Below, piece by piece: positions 17,444 to 24,817 of a stretch of 64,000 nt of DNA. Location: NCBI RefSeq assembly GCF_002220095.1, contig NZ_CP022372.1, positions 468,501-532,500 on the forward strand, written 5' to 3'. This DNA is from Bosea sp. AS-1 (GTDB lineage Bacteria > Pseudomonadota > Alphaproteobacteria > Rhizobiales > Beijerinckiaceae). Positions within the stretch are counted from its first letter, which is position 1. Each line of letters starts with the position of its first letter. Position numbers and translations under genes: made by a program. The notes below the pieces were generated by a model, which ran no database searches, was not told where the DNA came from, and was given only the letters and a program-made list of their open reading frames with translations.

Positions 17444-18605
17444 TCCGCATCTCAAGCGTCTGCTGGACGAGGGGTTCGAGCTAGAGATCCGCGAGCTCGT
17501 TCTTTTCGTCCACAGCGTGCCCTACGTGAAGTGTGACATGTCGCTCGGCCGGGGGACGCTGGTTTGCATCCTTTCGCTCAATGCCGAGGGTCTCACCTCA
17601 ACTCCCCAAACCGACCACACCATGTGGTTCACGGGTGAGACCCCCTGCCACCGCGATGGCACGCCGATGGTCAATATCATCAATAGCAGCCAAGAAGCGA
17701 CGGTTGGGTCAGGCATCAAAGTCCGCCACTATTTCTCATCAAAGCCGGAAGGTACCGGCCAGTACGCCAACATCTACGACAAGGTGATCACCTACGAGGC
17801 TCACCTTGGCGCCGCTGCGCGCTCACACGACAAAACGGCTAACGCTCGTACGGGCGTGGCCGTGACCAGCGCTGAGGACGATAGCCCGTTCGCCATTCCC
17901 GATTCTGCGTCGGCCCGCTACGGGATCGCCGGCGCCAATCGGAAGCTCAGGGGACGAATTGCGATTATCGGCCTCGGGGGCACTGGAGCGTATTTGCTCG
18001 ACCTCGCCGCGAAGACACGCGTTGCAGAGATCCACATCTACGACGACGACCAACTCCTCAACCATAACCTTTTTCGCTCCCCTGGCGCTCCCGAGCTCGG
18101 GCTAGCGAAGAACTTTCCTCGCAAGGTCGATTATTACGCCGCGGTCTACGGCCGCATGCACAAAGGCGTGATGCCACATGCGGTGAGGGTCACTGCCTAC
18201 AATATCGACGAATTTGCAGAATATGACTTCGTATTTGTTTGTGTCGACAAAGGCTCGTCGCGCCGCGCTATTGCCGAAGGCCTGGTTCGGTTGGGCATCC
18301 CCTTCATCGATACCGGAATTGGACTCGGGCTCGACGACGATGTGCTCGACGGGTGCGCACGTGCGACTTTCATTGCTCCCGGCACGCCTTGGCAGGACGT
18401 GGCGAAGCATCTGTCCTTCGGTGACGATGATGAGGAGGTCGATGTCTACGGAACCGAGATCCAAATCGCCGAACTCAATTCGCTGAACGCAATCATGGCG
18501 ATCATGCGTTGGAAGCGCTGGCTGACGTTCTACCGCGATGAGCGCAACGAGAGGAATGCGGCTTACATGGTCGAGGGCAACAACATAGCAAATCGGGTGA
18601 GATAA
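17418..18605 (+). CDS. E1-like ThiF-family adenylyltransferase with N-terminal DUF6791-like domain
   Basis: 395 aa. The C-terminal half is an E1/ThiF/MoeB adenylation domain: IAIIGLGGTGAYLLDLA (GxGGxG at 185-190), the acidic IYDDD (208-211), NHNLFR (Asn215/Asn217/Arg220) and VFVCVDKGSSR. It should adenylate the C-terminus of the multi-Ubl protein. The N-terminal 130 residues, including HTMWFTGETPCHRDG with Cys77, resemble the domain annotated DUF6791; its Cys after a conserved-looking G-x-x-P could take a thioester as in E2 enzymes, but that is speculation. No separate E2 or JAB gene is present. The gene overlaps the previous one by 26 bp and the next by 1 bp (TAATG), so all three are co-translated. 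Confidence 0.85.
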   Translation: MSADLISRDPHLKRLLDEGFELEIRELVLFVHSVPYVKCDMSLGRGTLVCILSLNAEGLTSTPQTDHTMWFTGETPCHRDGTPMVNIINSSQEATVGSGIKVRHYFSSKPEGTGQYANIYDKVITYEAHLGAAARSHDKTANARTGVAVTSAEDDSPFAIPDSASARYGIAGANRKLRGRIAIIGLGGTGAYLLDLAAKTRVAEIHIYDDDQLLNHNLFRSPGAPELGLAKNFPRKVDYYAAVYGRMHKGVMPHAVRVTAYNIDEFAEYDFVFVCVDKGSSRRAIAEGLVRLGIPFIDTGIGLGLDDDVLDGCARATFIAPGTPWQDVAKHLSFGDDDEEVDVYGTEIQIAELNSLNAIMAIMRWKRWLTFYRDERNERNAAYMVEGNNIANRVR

Positions 18606-19006
18606 TGCCTCGGATAGATCGCCTCACCACGGTCTTCGTCGAAGACATTCCGGAGCAGCTTGAGGATGGGGTACTCTATGTCTCCCGCGAGTCCCATGTT
18701 GCGTTGCATAATTGTGCCTGCGGGTGCGGTGAGGAAGTCTCGACTCCTCTCGTTCCGACGGAATATGATTTGGTAATGGAGGAAGAGGGGGCCTCGATCT
18801 GGCCATCGATCGGCAACCACGACTTCCCTTGCCGTTCTCACTACATCATCAAGCGCGGCCGAATCCAATGGGCCGGCAAGATGACACGCAAGCAGATCGA
18901 GGCCGGCCGTGCACATGATCGCTGGCTGAAGCGTGGCGCTAGGCCGAAGGGTATTCGGGCTGTCATCGCTTGGTTCAAGCGCATGTGGGCCAAGCTCATC
19001 GGTTAG
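18605..19006 (+). CDS. DUF6527 family protein (Cys-rich, ubiquitin-like operon)
   Basis: 133 aa, start ATG overlapping the stop of the E1 gene (TAATG). The core shows Cys37-x-Cys39-x-Cys41 (NCACGCG), WPSIGN at 66-71 and Cys76-x-x-His79 (PCRSHY), a plausible metal-binding site, then the RIQWAG strand. This pattern fits DUF6527, a family often found beside multi-ubiquitin and ThiF genes. The C-terminal 40 residues are basic. Its biochemical role is unknown to me; it could be a transfer (E2/E3-like) or substrate-binding component (inference). Confidence 0.75.
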   Translation: MPRIDRLTTVFVEDIPEQLEDGVLYVSRESHVALHNCACGCGEEVSTPLVPTEYDLVMEEEGASIWPSIGNHDFPCRSHYIIKRGRIQWAGKMTRKQIEAGRAHDRWLKRGARPKGIRAVIAWFKRMWAKLIG

Positions 19007-19029
19007 CGCATCCACAATGTGGAATGCGC
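19006..19029 (+). terminator. Stem-loop directly after the ubiquitin-like operon
   Basis: Begins on the last base of the DUF6527 stop codon. Left arm GCGCATCCAC, 3-nt loop AAT, right arm GTGGAATGCGC, i.e. a 10-bp stem with one bulged base. There is no T-tract after it, so it is either a weak or factor-dependent terminator, or an mRNA 3'-end stabiliser. Confidence 0.4.
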
Positions 19030-19579
19030 GCCATACAACGAAGGGCTTTGGTTACGGGATGATGCGGGCTGCAGGGAACGCACCACCCCGTGACTCATAT
19101 AGACGATAAGGTCGCGACGAGGCTGCATAACCTCCAGATAGATGCTGATCTGGTCGACACAAGCATTCATCCGCGCATCCCCCGATCGGATCGCCGTGCT
19201 CGCGATCAACTCCGGCTGCGCGTTACACATTGCCCAAGTGAATCGCCCGAAACCGGACGCTCCAGACGTCGGAAAGGGCCTAAGGTTGCTGGTCGAGCAA
19301 TCGGGTTGGCAGCTCGCATTGAAGCTGCCCTTCTTGATGTGAGCAGGCGTTTCGGGACGAAAGCGCGCCCAGCCGCTTTTGCAGTCACGTTCAGAGGCCT
19401 GCGTTCAAGACTTTGATTAGTAATCGGAAACTGCGAACCAATGCTGCGCGCAGTTTCAAAGGCTCCTAGGCGAAGCATATGCCTGGGCGCGTACTGCTCT
19501 CCCGGCATCGCTGCATATGCCGAGCCCCCGGTTTCGCTGGCGGGGCATCGTTATCATTTTAGCGCCAGCTCTATCTCGG
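19030..19579. other. Intergenic stretch without recognised content
   Basis: About 550 bp between the ubiquitin-like operon and the 3' end of the resolvase gene. Short frames on both strands have no family resemblance; I see no RNA gene or long repeat. Confidence 0.5.
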
Positions 19580-20170
19580 TCACTTAGAACCCCCTGAGAG
19601 GGCATTGCGAAGCCGCATGATGGTTTGACGACTGACGTCGAAACGCTTCGCCAAGGGTGCCACCTTCTCGCCTGACTTCAGAGCTGCTTCGATCTCGGCC
19701 CGCTGACTGGCGGTGACGGCATTCGGTCGGCCGAGCTTGACGCCCTCGGACTTAACGCGATGTAGCCCGGCATTCGTTCTCTCGATCAGGAGATCACGCT
19801 CAAATTGCGCGACGGCGTTGATGACATTCATGGTCATTTTCCCGGCCGGGCTGGCGAGGTCAACGCCACCCAGTGCCAAACAGTGAACCCGAATGCCGAT
19901 TTCCTCGAGCTTGTGGACACTTGAACTGACGTCGATCGCATTTCGACCGAGGCGATCCATTTTCGTGACGATCAGAATATCGCCCCGCTCAAGCCTATCC
20001 AGCAGTCGGGTAAATCCTGGGCGGGCGGAAATTGCCACGCTGCCGGATATCGTTTCGGAAATCACCCGGTGCGGCTCGACTCGAAAGCCGGCCGCCTCAA
20101 TTTCCTGAATTTGATTTTCGGTTGTCTGCCCGTTGGTGGACACCCGGACATAAGCGAAGGCGCGAGACAT
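19580..20170 (-). CDS. Serine recombinase (resolvase/invertase)
   Basis: 196 aa from the ATG at 20170 (AFAYVRVST follows at once, as in the family). The catalytic serine is in YVRVST (residue 9 or 10), and the conserved MDRLGRNAID and QFERDLLIERT segments are intact. The C-terminus has the resolvase helix-turn-helix (KRFDVSRQTIMRLRNAL). It belongs to the small Tn3-resolvase/Hin type and should recombine at the res-like site immediately upstream of its start (20178-20282). Its job here is probably dimer resolution of the element or the relic of a Tn3-family transposon; no transposase is seen. Confidence 0.92.
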   Translation of the reverse strand: MSRAFAYVRVSTNGQTTENQIQEIEAAGFRVEPHRVISETISGSVAISARPGFTRLLDRLERGDILIVTKMDRLGRNAIDVSSSVHKLEEIGIRVHCLALGGVDLASPAGKMTMNVINAVAQFERDLLIERTNAGLHRVKSEGVKLGRPNAVTASQRAEIEAALKSGEKVAPLAKRFDVSRQTIMRLRNALSGGSK

Positions 20171-20177
20171 GGATTTT

Positions 20178-20282
20178 CGTCCAAAAAGGGTGTGACGAGA
20201 ATCGGACATGTCCGTAATTGTCGCAAGCTAATTTATGGACGCATCCGGCGAGGGGTGTCCGAAATCGCTCGTTTTTGGACGG
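20178..20282. other. Tripartite res site of the serine recombinase
   Basis: Three inverted-repeat subsites built on TGTCC/GGACA ends lie just upstream of the resolvase start. Nearest the gene: CGTCC...GGACA at 20178-20208 (31 bp). Middle: TGTCCGTAA...TTATGGACG at 20209-20241 (33 bp). Farthest: GTGTCC...GGACGG at 20255-20282 (28 bp). Number, sizes and order match subsites III, II and I of Tn3-type res sites, with crossover expected in the centre of the 28-bp subsite. Confidence 0.75.
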
Positions 20283-20345
20283 GGACCTTGGTGGGGCGAT
20301 GCCCAATCGAATTGCGTCGCGTCCGGCCCAGCCCTTTAATGTCTT

Positions 20346-20558
20346 ATGCGCCAACACCACCCCGATAATCACGAGCTCGACGACTGGCCCCAATACGGAC
20401 CGAAAAATCCGACCATCGCCGACCTGGTCTGGAAGCTCGCCTATGATCGGGGCATGCGCGTTGCCGACATCGAGATCATCATCGAGCGGGCTCTTCGCGA
20501 CGAGCTCAACAGGACAAAGGGCGGTGACGAGCCCCATACCCTCGATCCGGAAACCTAG
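20346..20558 (+). CDS. Small hypothetical protein
   Basis: 70 aa, ATG at 20346, on the far side of the res site from the resolvase. The translation (TIADLVWKLAYDRGMRVADIEIIIERALRDEL) reads like a real folded helical protein with an acidic N-terminus. No Shine-Dalgarno sequence is obvious. I do not recognise the family. Confidence 0.55.
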   Translation: MRQHHPDNHELDDWPQYGPKNPTIADLVWKLAYDRGMRVADIEIIIERALRDELNRTKGGDEPHTLDPET

Positions 20559-20710
20559 AGCGTCGCCGCCGTGCGGAGATTAGGGGCAGAATCGCCGCAG
20601 CAGTTGCGGCGATTGATTGGCGAGTTGCCGTTATTACCACTTCTGCAGGAATGGTAATAACAGGTAAGCCCTGCATTGCTGGCAAGCTGACAGCGCCCGG
20701 AGGGGATGGA

Positions 20711-20724
20711 TTTGCAGCTGCAAA
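20711..20724. repeat. Palindrome TTTGCAGCTGCAAA, copy 1
   Basis: Perfect 14-bp palindrome within a 17-bp string (GATTTGCAGCTGCAAAC) that recurs exactly at 21121-21138 region. The two copies bracket the broken DUF2958 gene, 413 bp apart. Likely operator or recombination-scar pair; unproven. Confidence 0.6.
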
Positions 20725-20792
20725 CCCTCGACACAGCAGGGTCGACTACCTCGGTGGTGAAAACCCCATAGAAGACAGGAACGCGGAAATGA

Positions 20793-21113
20793 TTTGCGAT
20801 CTCTCAGGAGATTCAGGATGCGTTGATTTCGAATTGGCATCGGAGCCGCCAGGACAAGAATTTTGATCCGACGCCGGTGTTGAAGCTGTTCCTACCATGG
20901 GCGCCGGCTACGTGGCTCGTCGCTGAAATGAATCCGCGCGATTGAGACAGCCTATTTGGGCTCGCAATTTTTTCGGATGAGGCGGAGCTCGGCGACTTCA
21001 GTCTGGCTGAGATTGCCGCGCTGGAAGGGCCAGCAGATCTCCGCGTCGAGATCGATCAGCATTGGCGGGCTCAGAAGACGCTAAACCAGTACTTGGCTGA
21101 GCACTCAGCCTAG
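20793..21113 (+). pseudogene. DUF2958 protein gene broken by one in-frame TGA
   Basis: One continuous frame from 20793 to the TAG at 21111 reads ISQEIQDALISNWHRSR, NFDPTPVLKLFLPW, TWLVAEMNPRD, then TGA (20943-20945), then DSLFGLAIFSDEAELGDF, SLAEIAALEGPADLRVE and a full C-terminus. The pattern is that of DUF2958, a common small protein of plasmids and conjugative elements (LFGLAD, ELGyvSLaEL, RGPLGL-type segments). Only the single stop interrupts it, and no ATG starts the frame, so I call it a recently inactivated gene. A sequencing error or stop readthrough are the alternatives. It precedes the YefM-YoeB module. Confidence 0.7.
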
Positions 21114-21123
21114 CTGCCGGTGA

Positions 21124-21137
21124 TTTGCAGCTGCAAA
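21124..21137. repeat. Palindrome TTTGCAGCTGCAAA, copy 2
   Basis: Second exact copy of the 14-bp palindrome, about 80 bp upstream of the yefM-like start and directly after the DUF2958 pseudogene. See copy 1 at 20711. Confidence 0.6.
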
Positions 21138-21183
21138 CTAGTCCTGGCCGGTCGGAGGGGGGGCTCGACCGATCGCACCGCGC

Positions 21184-21211
21184 TTGCTTAACGTACCTAA
21201 TTGAGTACAAT
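21184..21211 (+). promoter_or_regulatory. Promoter/operator of the YefM-YoeB module
   Basis: TTGCTT (21184-21189), 16-bp spacer, TACAAT (21206-21211). The spacer carries the inverted pair GTAC-CTAATTGA-GTAC (21193-21208), reminiscent of the GTAC-containing operators of YefM. Transcription would start at about 21217-21218, i.e. on the yefM start codon, implying a leaderless or nearly leaderless mRNA. Confidence 0.6.
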
Positions 21212-21217
21212 AGCGAG

Positions 21218-21472
21218 ATGCGAACAACGTCCTACACCGACCTGCGAAAGAATCTAGCCACCATGCTCGACAGGGTGACCGAGGATCACGCGCCGATGCT
21301 CATCACCCGGGATAAGGGAAAGCCTGCGGCGGTGCTGATGTCGCTCGAAGATTACGCCTCTTATGAGGAAACGCGCTATCTCCTCCGGAATCCGCGCAAT
21401 GCTGACCGGCTGCTCAAGGCCGTAAAGGAGCTCGATGAAGGCAAAGGAACCGAACGCGTCCTTGCCGAATGA
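21218..21472 (+). CDS. yefM: YefM/Phd-family antitoxin
   Basis: 84 aa. N-terminal Phd/YefM fold signature: MRTTSYTDLRKNLATMLDRV, then DHAPMLITRDKGKPAAVLMS and LEDYASYEETRYLL. The acidic C-terminal tail (ELDEGKGTERVLAE) is the toxin-binding arm. It neutralises YoeB and represses the operon through the GTAC palindrome upstream. ATG at 21218 sits 6 nt after the -10 box. It overlaps the toxin gene by 4 bp (ATGA). Confidence 0.93.
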   Translation: MRTTSYTDLRKNLATMLDRVTEDHAPMLITRDKGKPAAVLMSLEDYASYEETRYLLRNPRNADRLLKAVKELDEGKGTERVLAE

Positions 21473-21723
21473 AACTCGTCTTCCACGAACAGGCCTGGGA
21501 GGATTACCTGCATTGGCAGGCGACCGATCCCAAGCTGCTGGTCCGGCTCAACGGGCTCATCAAAGAATGCACGCGCACGCCATTTAACGGCACCGGCAAG
21601 CCGGAGCCGTTGCGCGGTCCGCTGTCGGGCTGGTGGTCGCGACGGATCACACAGGAGCACCGCCTGGTCTATCGGCCAAGTGAGGGCGGTCTATTGATCG
21701 CGCAATGCCGGTTTCACTACTGA
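21469..21723 (+). CDS. yoeB: YoeB-family mRNA interferase toxin
   Basis: 84 aa, exactly the length of E. coli YoeB. Family residues: VFHEQAWEDYLHWQATD at the start, then NGLIKECTRTPFNGTGKPEPL (read as two parts), SGWWSRRITQEHRLVY, and the C-terminal CRFHY with the catalytic His near the end. It is a RelE-fold ribosome-dependent endonuclease that cuts mRNA in the A site. ATGA overlap with the antitoxin gene. A metallophosphoesterase gene follows after 25 bp and may share the transcript. Confidence 0.95.
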   Translation: MKLVFHEQAWEDYLHWQATDPKLLVRLNGLIKECTRTPFNGTGKPEPLRGPLSGWWSRRITQEHRLVYRPSEGGLLIAQCRFHY

Positions 21724-21748
21724 TGGCGGCCGCGATGGCAGGGCAGCC

Positions 21749-22504
21749 GTGAAAATCTGGGTTCTATCGGATCTTCATCTTGAAGGGTTCCCATTTCCTT
21801 CAGCATTCGCTCCTCGCCGCCCCGAGTTCGATGTTCTGGTGTCGGCCGGCGATGTTTGGCAGGGGAATATCCCGGCCGGTTTCCAATTCCTGCGCCATCT
21901 TGCCGGCGACAGGCCCGTCATTGCGACGCTCGGCAATCACGAGCACTGGCGAGGCGAACCGAGTGCGACGATCGCCGCCGCTCGGCGCGCTGCTAAAGCC
22001 AATGAAATTTTGCTACTCGAGGGCGATACAATCGATCTGCAGGGCGTGAAGTTTATCGGCACGACCCTCTGGTCCGATTACAGTCTCGCAGGAGCCATCG
22101 ATGCTACGATGCCGACTGGCGAGGACATTCTTTTTCGCGACGGAATGAAGGAGCGGCTCTTTCGTGTTCAGGATGCTCAGCAGCTGTATCGCGCAAGTCG
22201 GCAGCGCTTACGGCGTCTCATCGAGCAGGAAACCTCTCTCCCTCGCGTCGTCGTAACCCATCACGCTCCGCACCCTGCCTGCGTCGCCCCGGCCAACCTC
22301 GGAAAATGGATCGCCGGAAATTGCGCCTCTGACCTATCCGAGCCGACGGATTCCGGCCGAGCCGCGGTGTGGTTGCACGGGCATGTTCATCACAGCATCG
22401 ACATGCTCCGGCCAGGCGGAACGCGGATCCTCTGCAATCCAGCCGGAGCCCTGTTCTCCAATTCGGCGTTTGACGAAAGCCTGGTGATCGAGGTTGCCAA
22501 CTAA
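21749..22504 (+). CDS. Metallophosphoesterase 1
   Basis: 251 aa from a GTG 25 bp after yoeB. Calcineurin-like phosphoesterase motifs: LSDLHLEG (Asp, His), VSAGDVW, TLGNHEHW, THHAPHP and WLHGHVHHS, i.e. the full set of di-metal ligands. It should hydrolyse a phosphomono- or diester; substrate unknown. It is clearly related to the second metallophosphoesterase at 23987 (same IGTTLWSDY/VGCILWTDY and THHAPHP segments), with the antitoxin-HAD fusion gene between them. Confidence 0.9.
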   Translation: MKIWVLSDLHLEGFPFPSAFAPRRPEFDVLVSAGDVWQGNIPAGFQFLRHLAGDRPVIATLGNHEHWRGEPSATIAAARRAAKANEILLLEGDTIDLQGVKFIGTTLWSDYSLAGAIDATMPTGEDILFRDGMKERLFRVQDAQQLYRASRQRLRRLIEQETSLPRVVVTHHAPHPACVAPANLGKWIAGNCASDLSEPTDSGRAAVWLHGHVHHSIDMLRPGGTRILCNPAGALFSNSAFDESLVIEVAN

Positions 22505-22579
22505 GGTTGATCACTGCCATCCGGAGGGGCGCAAATCGGCTATCCTGGCTCCATTGAGTGGCGACGCTGGGGGACATTG

Positions 22580-23674
22580 ATGGATAAGTCACCTGAGGAA
22601 CGGGCTCGCGTAAGCGCGGCGGTGCTCCGCACGTTCTTGAACATCGCGGACCGCTGGGAGTTGTCCTCGGCCGACCGGCTCGCGCTTCTTCAATGCGATG
22701 CGCGACAGTATGAGGAATGGTCGAGCGTCGCGCGGTCGAATGGTCCGCTCGTCCTCGAAATGCCTGTTCTCCTGCGTATCTCTGCGCTTCTCGGTGTCTT
22801 CATGGATGCGCAGCAGCTTTACGGAACACCGGAAAAGGAAAGGGACTGGCTTCGCGGCGCCAACCTGGCTGCGCCATACCAGGGGCGAACTCCTATGGAT
22901 CTCCTGAGAGGGACGCTCGACGATCAACTTGCTGTGCGGGGGGAGGTCGCTGCTATCAGGTGGGGTGGGGGCGTAGCGCCGAATGCGATCGATAAGAACT
23001 TCACGAAATACACAGCTGAGGATCTGATCTGGGTAGACGAACGTCCGCAGATCCGGGCGGTCTGCTTCGACGGGTTCGGAACGCTCGTCGAAATTGTCGA
23101 TAAGCGACGGCCGTTCAGAGCGCTCCTCGGGCATGCCAGCGCATCGGAGGCGGTAACCCAGGCACTCACCACCCCGATGAGCCTACGCGATCTTGCCCGG
23201 GACCTCGCGACTGTTCCTGACGAGGAACGCCTTATCGAGCTTGAGGCGGACTTGTCAGCGGAAACCGCTTCGACACGGTTACGGCCGGAAATTGAGGCCA
23301 TCTGGCGCAGATTGGGCGAGCTCGGATTGAAAATAGGCGTCTGCTCGAATCTTGCCGCGCCATATGGAGCCGCTTTACTCGGCTGCCTGCCCAGCGCCCC
23401 GGATGCGGCCGTTCTCTCGTTTGAGGTCGGCATGATGAAGCCTCAGGTCGAAATCTATCAGCTGGTTTGCCAGCGGCTCAATTTGGAGCCGCATCAGGTT
23501 CTTTTCGTCGGCGACAGCGTCGATGCAGACGTGATCGGCCCGCGAAATGCTGGATTGTTCGCAATGCACATTGCCGAATTCGAAACCGGATCTGATCAGG
23601 GGGTGCTGCCGGGAGCGCCACAACCGGTCCGGGAGCTCCTGTGGTCCGCTGCGGCTGCGCCGACCCACGCTTGA
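22580..23674 (+). CDS. Fusion of MbcA/ParS/Xre antitoxin-like domain and HAD hydrolase
   Basis: 364 aa from the ATG at 22580 (GGGGGA upstream). Residues 1-130 match the antitoxin at 16252: FLNIADRWELSSADRLALL, RISALLGVFMDAQQLYG, DWLRGANLAAPYQGRTPMDLL. From about 155 there is a HAD domain of the haloacid-dehalogenase type: VCFDGFGTLV (nucleophile Asp), GVCSNLAAP (motif II), GMMKPQVEIYQ (motif III Lys), LFVGDSVDADVIG (motif IV). I do not know this architecture; RES-paired antitoxins normally end where the HAD begins. It may be a DNA- or toxin-binding protein with phosphatase activity. Flanking metallophosphoesterases suggest a shared phosphate-ester chemistry (inference). Confidence 0.85.
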   Translation: MDKSPEERARVSAAVLRTFLNIADRWELSSADRLALLQCDARQYEEWSSVARSNGPLVLEMPVLLRISALLGVFMDAQQLYGTPEKERDWLRGANLAAPYQGRTPMDLLRGTLDDQLAVRGEVAAIRWGGGVAPNAIDKNFTKYTAEDLIWVDERPQIRAVCFDGFGTLVEIVDKRRPFRALLGHASASEAVTQALTTPMSLRDLARDLATVPDEERLIELEADLSAETASTRLRPEIEAIWRRLGELGLKIGVCSNLAAPYGAALLGCLPSAPDAAVLSFEVGMMKPQVEIYQLVCQRLNLEPHQVLFVGDSVDADVIGPRNAGLFAMHIAEFETGSDQGVLPGAPQPVRELLWSAAAAPTHA

Positions 23675-23696
23675 ACGCGCGTGCACGTGCGTCCGT

Positions 23697-23876
23697 CATT
23701 GAAGCGGCAGGTTGAACGATAGCGCGTTTTAAAGCGCGCAGGCGCTTCATTAGAGCGCCCTGGATGCTCCATTGAAGCGTCAGAGTTTGACGTTGAAGCG
23801 GCCGTGGGCTTGAAGACGCGCCAAGGTTGCAACTGGCGGGCTTCATTAAAGCGTTCAGGCTGCATCATTGAAGCGA
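23697..23876 (+). repeat. Phased short direct repeats CATTGAAGCG
   Basis: Six copies of CATTGAAGCG or one/two-mismatch variants start at 23697, 23748, 23770, 23791, 23844 and 23866, plus a weaker one at 23727. Spacings of 51, 22, 21, 53 and 22 bp are all close to multiples of the 10.5-bp helical turn. They fill the gap between the HAD fusion and the second metallophosphoesterase, as iterons or a regulator array would. Confidence 0.65.
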
Positions 23877-23986
23877 CACGCGGACATCGCGCCTCAATCT
23901 TGCGGCGTCCTACCTACCGTCCCGCAGCTGCGAGAGCTAAGTGGATCAGTGGCGCGTCACGCCAATCATGCCGAGGAGGGGGCAGG

Positions 23987-24778
23987 ATGCGCCTTTTGGT
24001 GATTTCTGATCTGCATCTTGAGTTTGGGCCGTTTCTCTTTGCAAAACCCCTGCCGGAATTCGATGTCGCGGTCTTCGCCGGCGACGTCCATAAGCCGATC
24101 ACGGCTGCGCTCAACTGGATGGTGGAACAGCGAGAGGCGGGTCCGTTGAGAGATCGCGAGATCGTCTACGTCGCCGGCAATCACGAGTTCTACAATAGCG
24201 AGATGAAGGCCAGCCTGGGGGCCGGAAGCGAACTAGCCGACAAGGTAGGTGTTCATTTCCTGCATCGCCGAACCATGATCATCGGGCAGGTTCGATTTGT
24301 CGGCTGCATCCTATGGACCGACTATCGCCTCCTCGGAACGCCGAAGCCGTCCATGGTTTTCGCCGGGCAGGAGCTAAACGATCACCGCCTCATTCGCTAT
24401 CGGGAGGATAGCGGCCATTACAGCCGCTTCATGCCCTGGCACGCCGCCGCCGAGCATCGGCTCGATCTTGCATTCATCCGCGCCGAGCTCGCGAAGGCTC
24501 ATGAGGGGCCGACCGTGGTAGTCACTCACCACGCCCCGCATCCGCAATCGGTTCAGCCGCGACATCAGGGAAGCTCCTTGTCGCCGGCCTTCGTCTCGGA
24601 TCTCAGCGCCGTGATCGAGGAATACCAACCCAAGCTCTGGATCCACGGTCATGATCACGGGTCACACGATTATATGGTTGGACGAACGCGCGTCTTCGCC
24701 AACCAGGCCGGCTACCCCAATCGTCAAGGCGACCGCGAAAATCCGTGGTTCGATCCCGGCTGCGTCCTCGAGGTGTGA
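23987..24778 (+). CDS. Metallophosphoesterase 2
   Basis: 263 aa from the ATG at 23987, preceded by GAGGAGGGGG. Complete calcineurin-like motif set: VISDLHLEFG, VFAGDVHK, VAGNHEFYN, VTHHAPHPQ, WIHGHDHGSHDY. Paralogue of the enzyme at 21749 but with different middle sequence. Its own upstream region carries the phased CATTGAAGCG repeats, so it may be regulated separately from the HAD fusion gene. Substrate unknown. Confidence 0.9.
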   Translation: MRLLVISDLHLEFGPFLFAKPLPEFDVAVFAGDVHKPITAALNWMVEQREAGPLRDREIVYVAGNHEFYNSEMKASLGAGSELADKVGVHFLHRRTMIIGQVRFVGCILWTDYRLLGTPKPSMVFAGQELNDHRLIRYREDSGHYSRFMPWHAAAEHRLDLAFIRAELAKAHEGPTVVVTHHAPHPQSVQPRHQGSSLSPAFVSDLSAVIEEYQPKLWIHGHDHGSHDYMVGRTRVFANQAGYPNRQGDRENPWFDPGCVLEV

Positions 24779-24817
24779 AGCGGTGCCGAGCTCTAGCGCG
24801 CCCCCTAGTCAGGTTTA

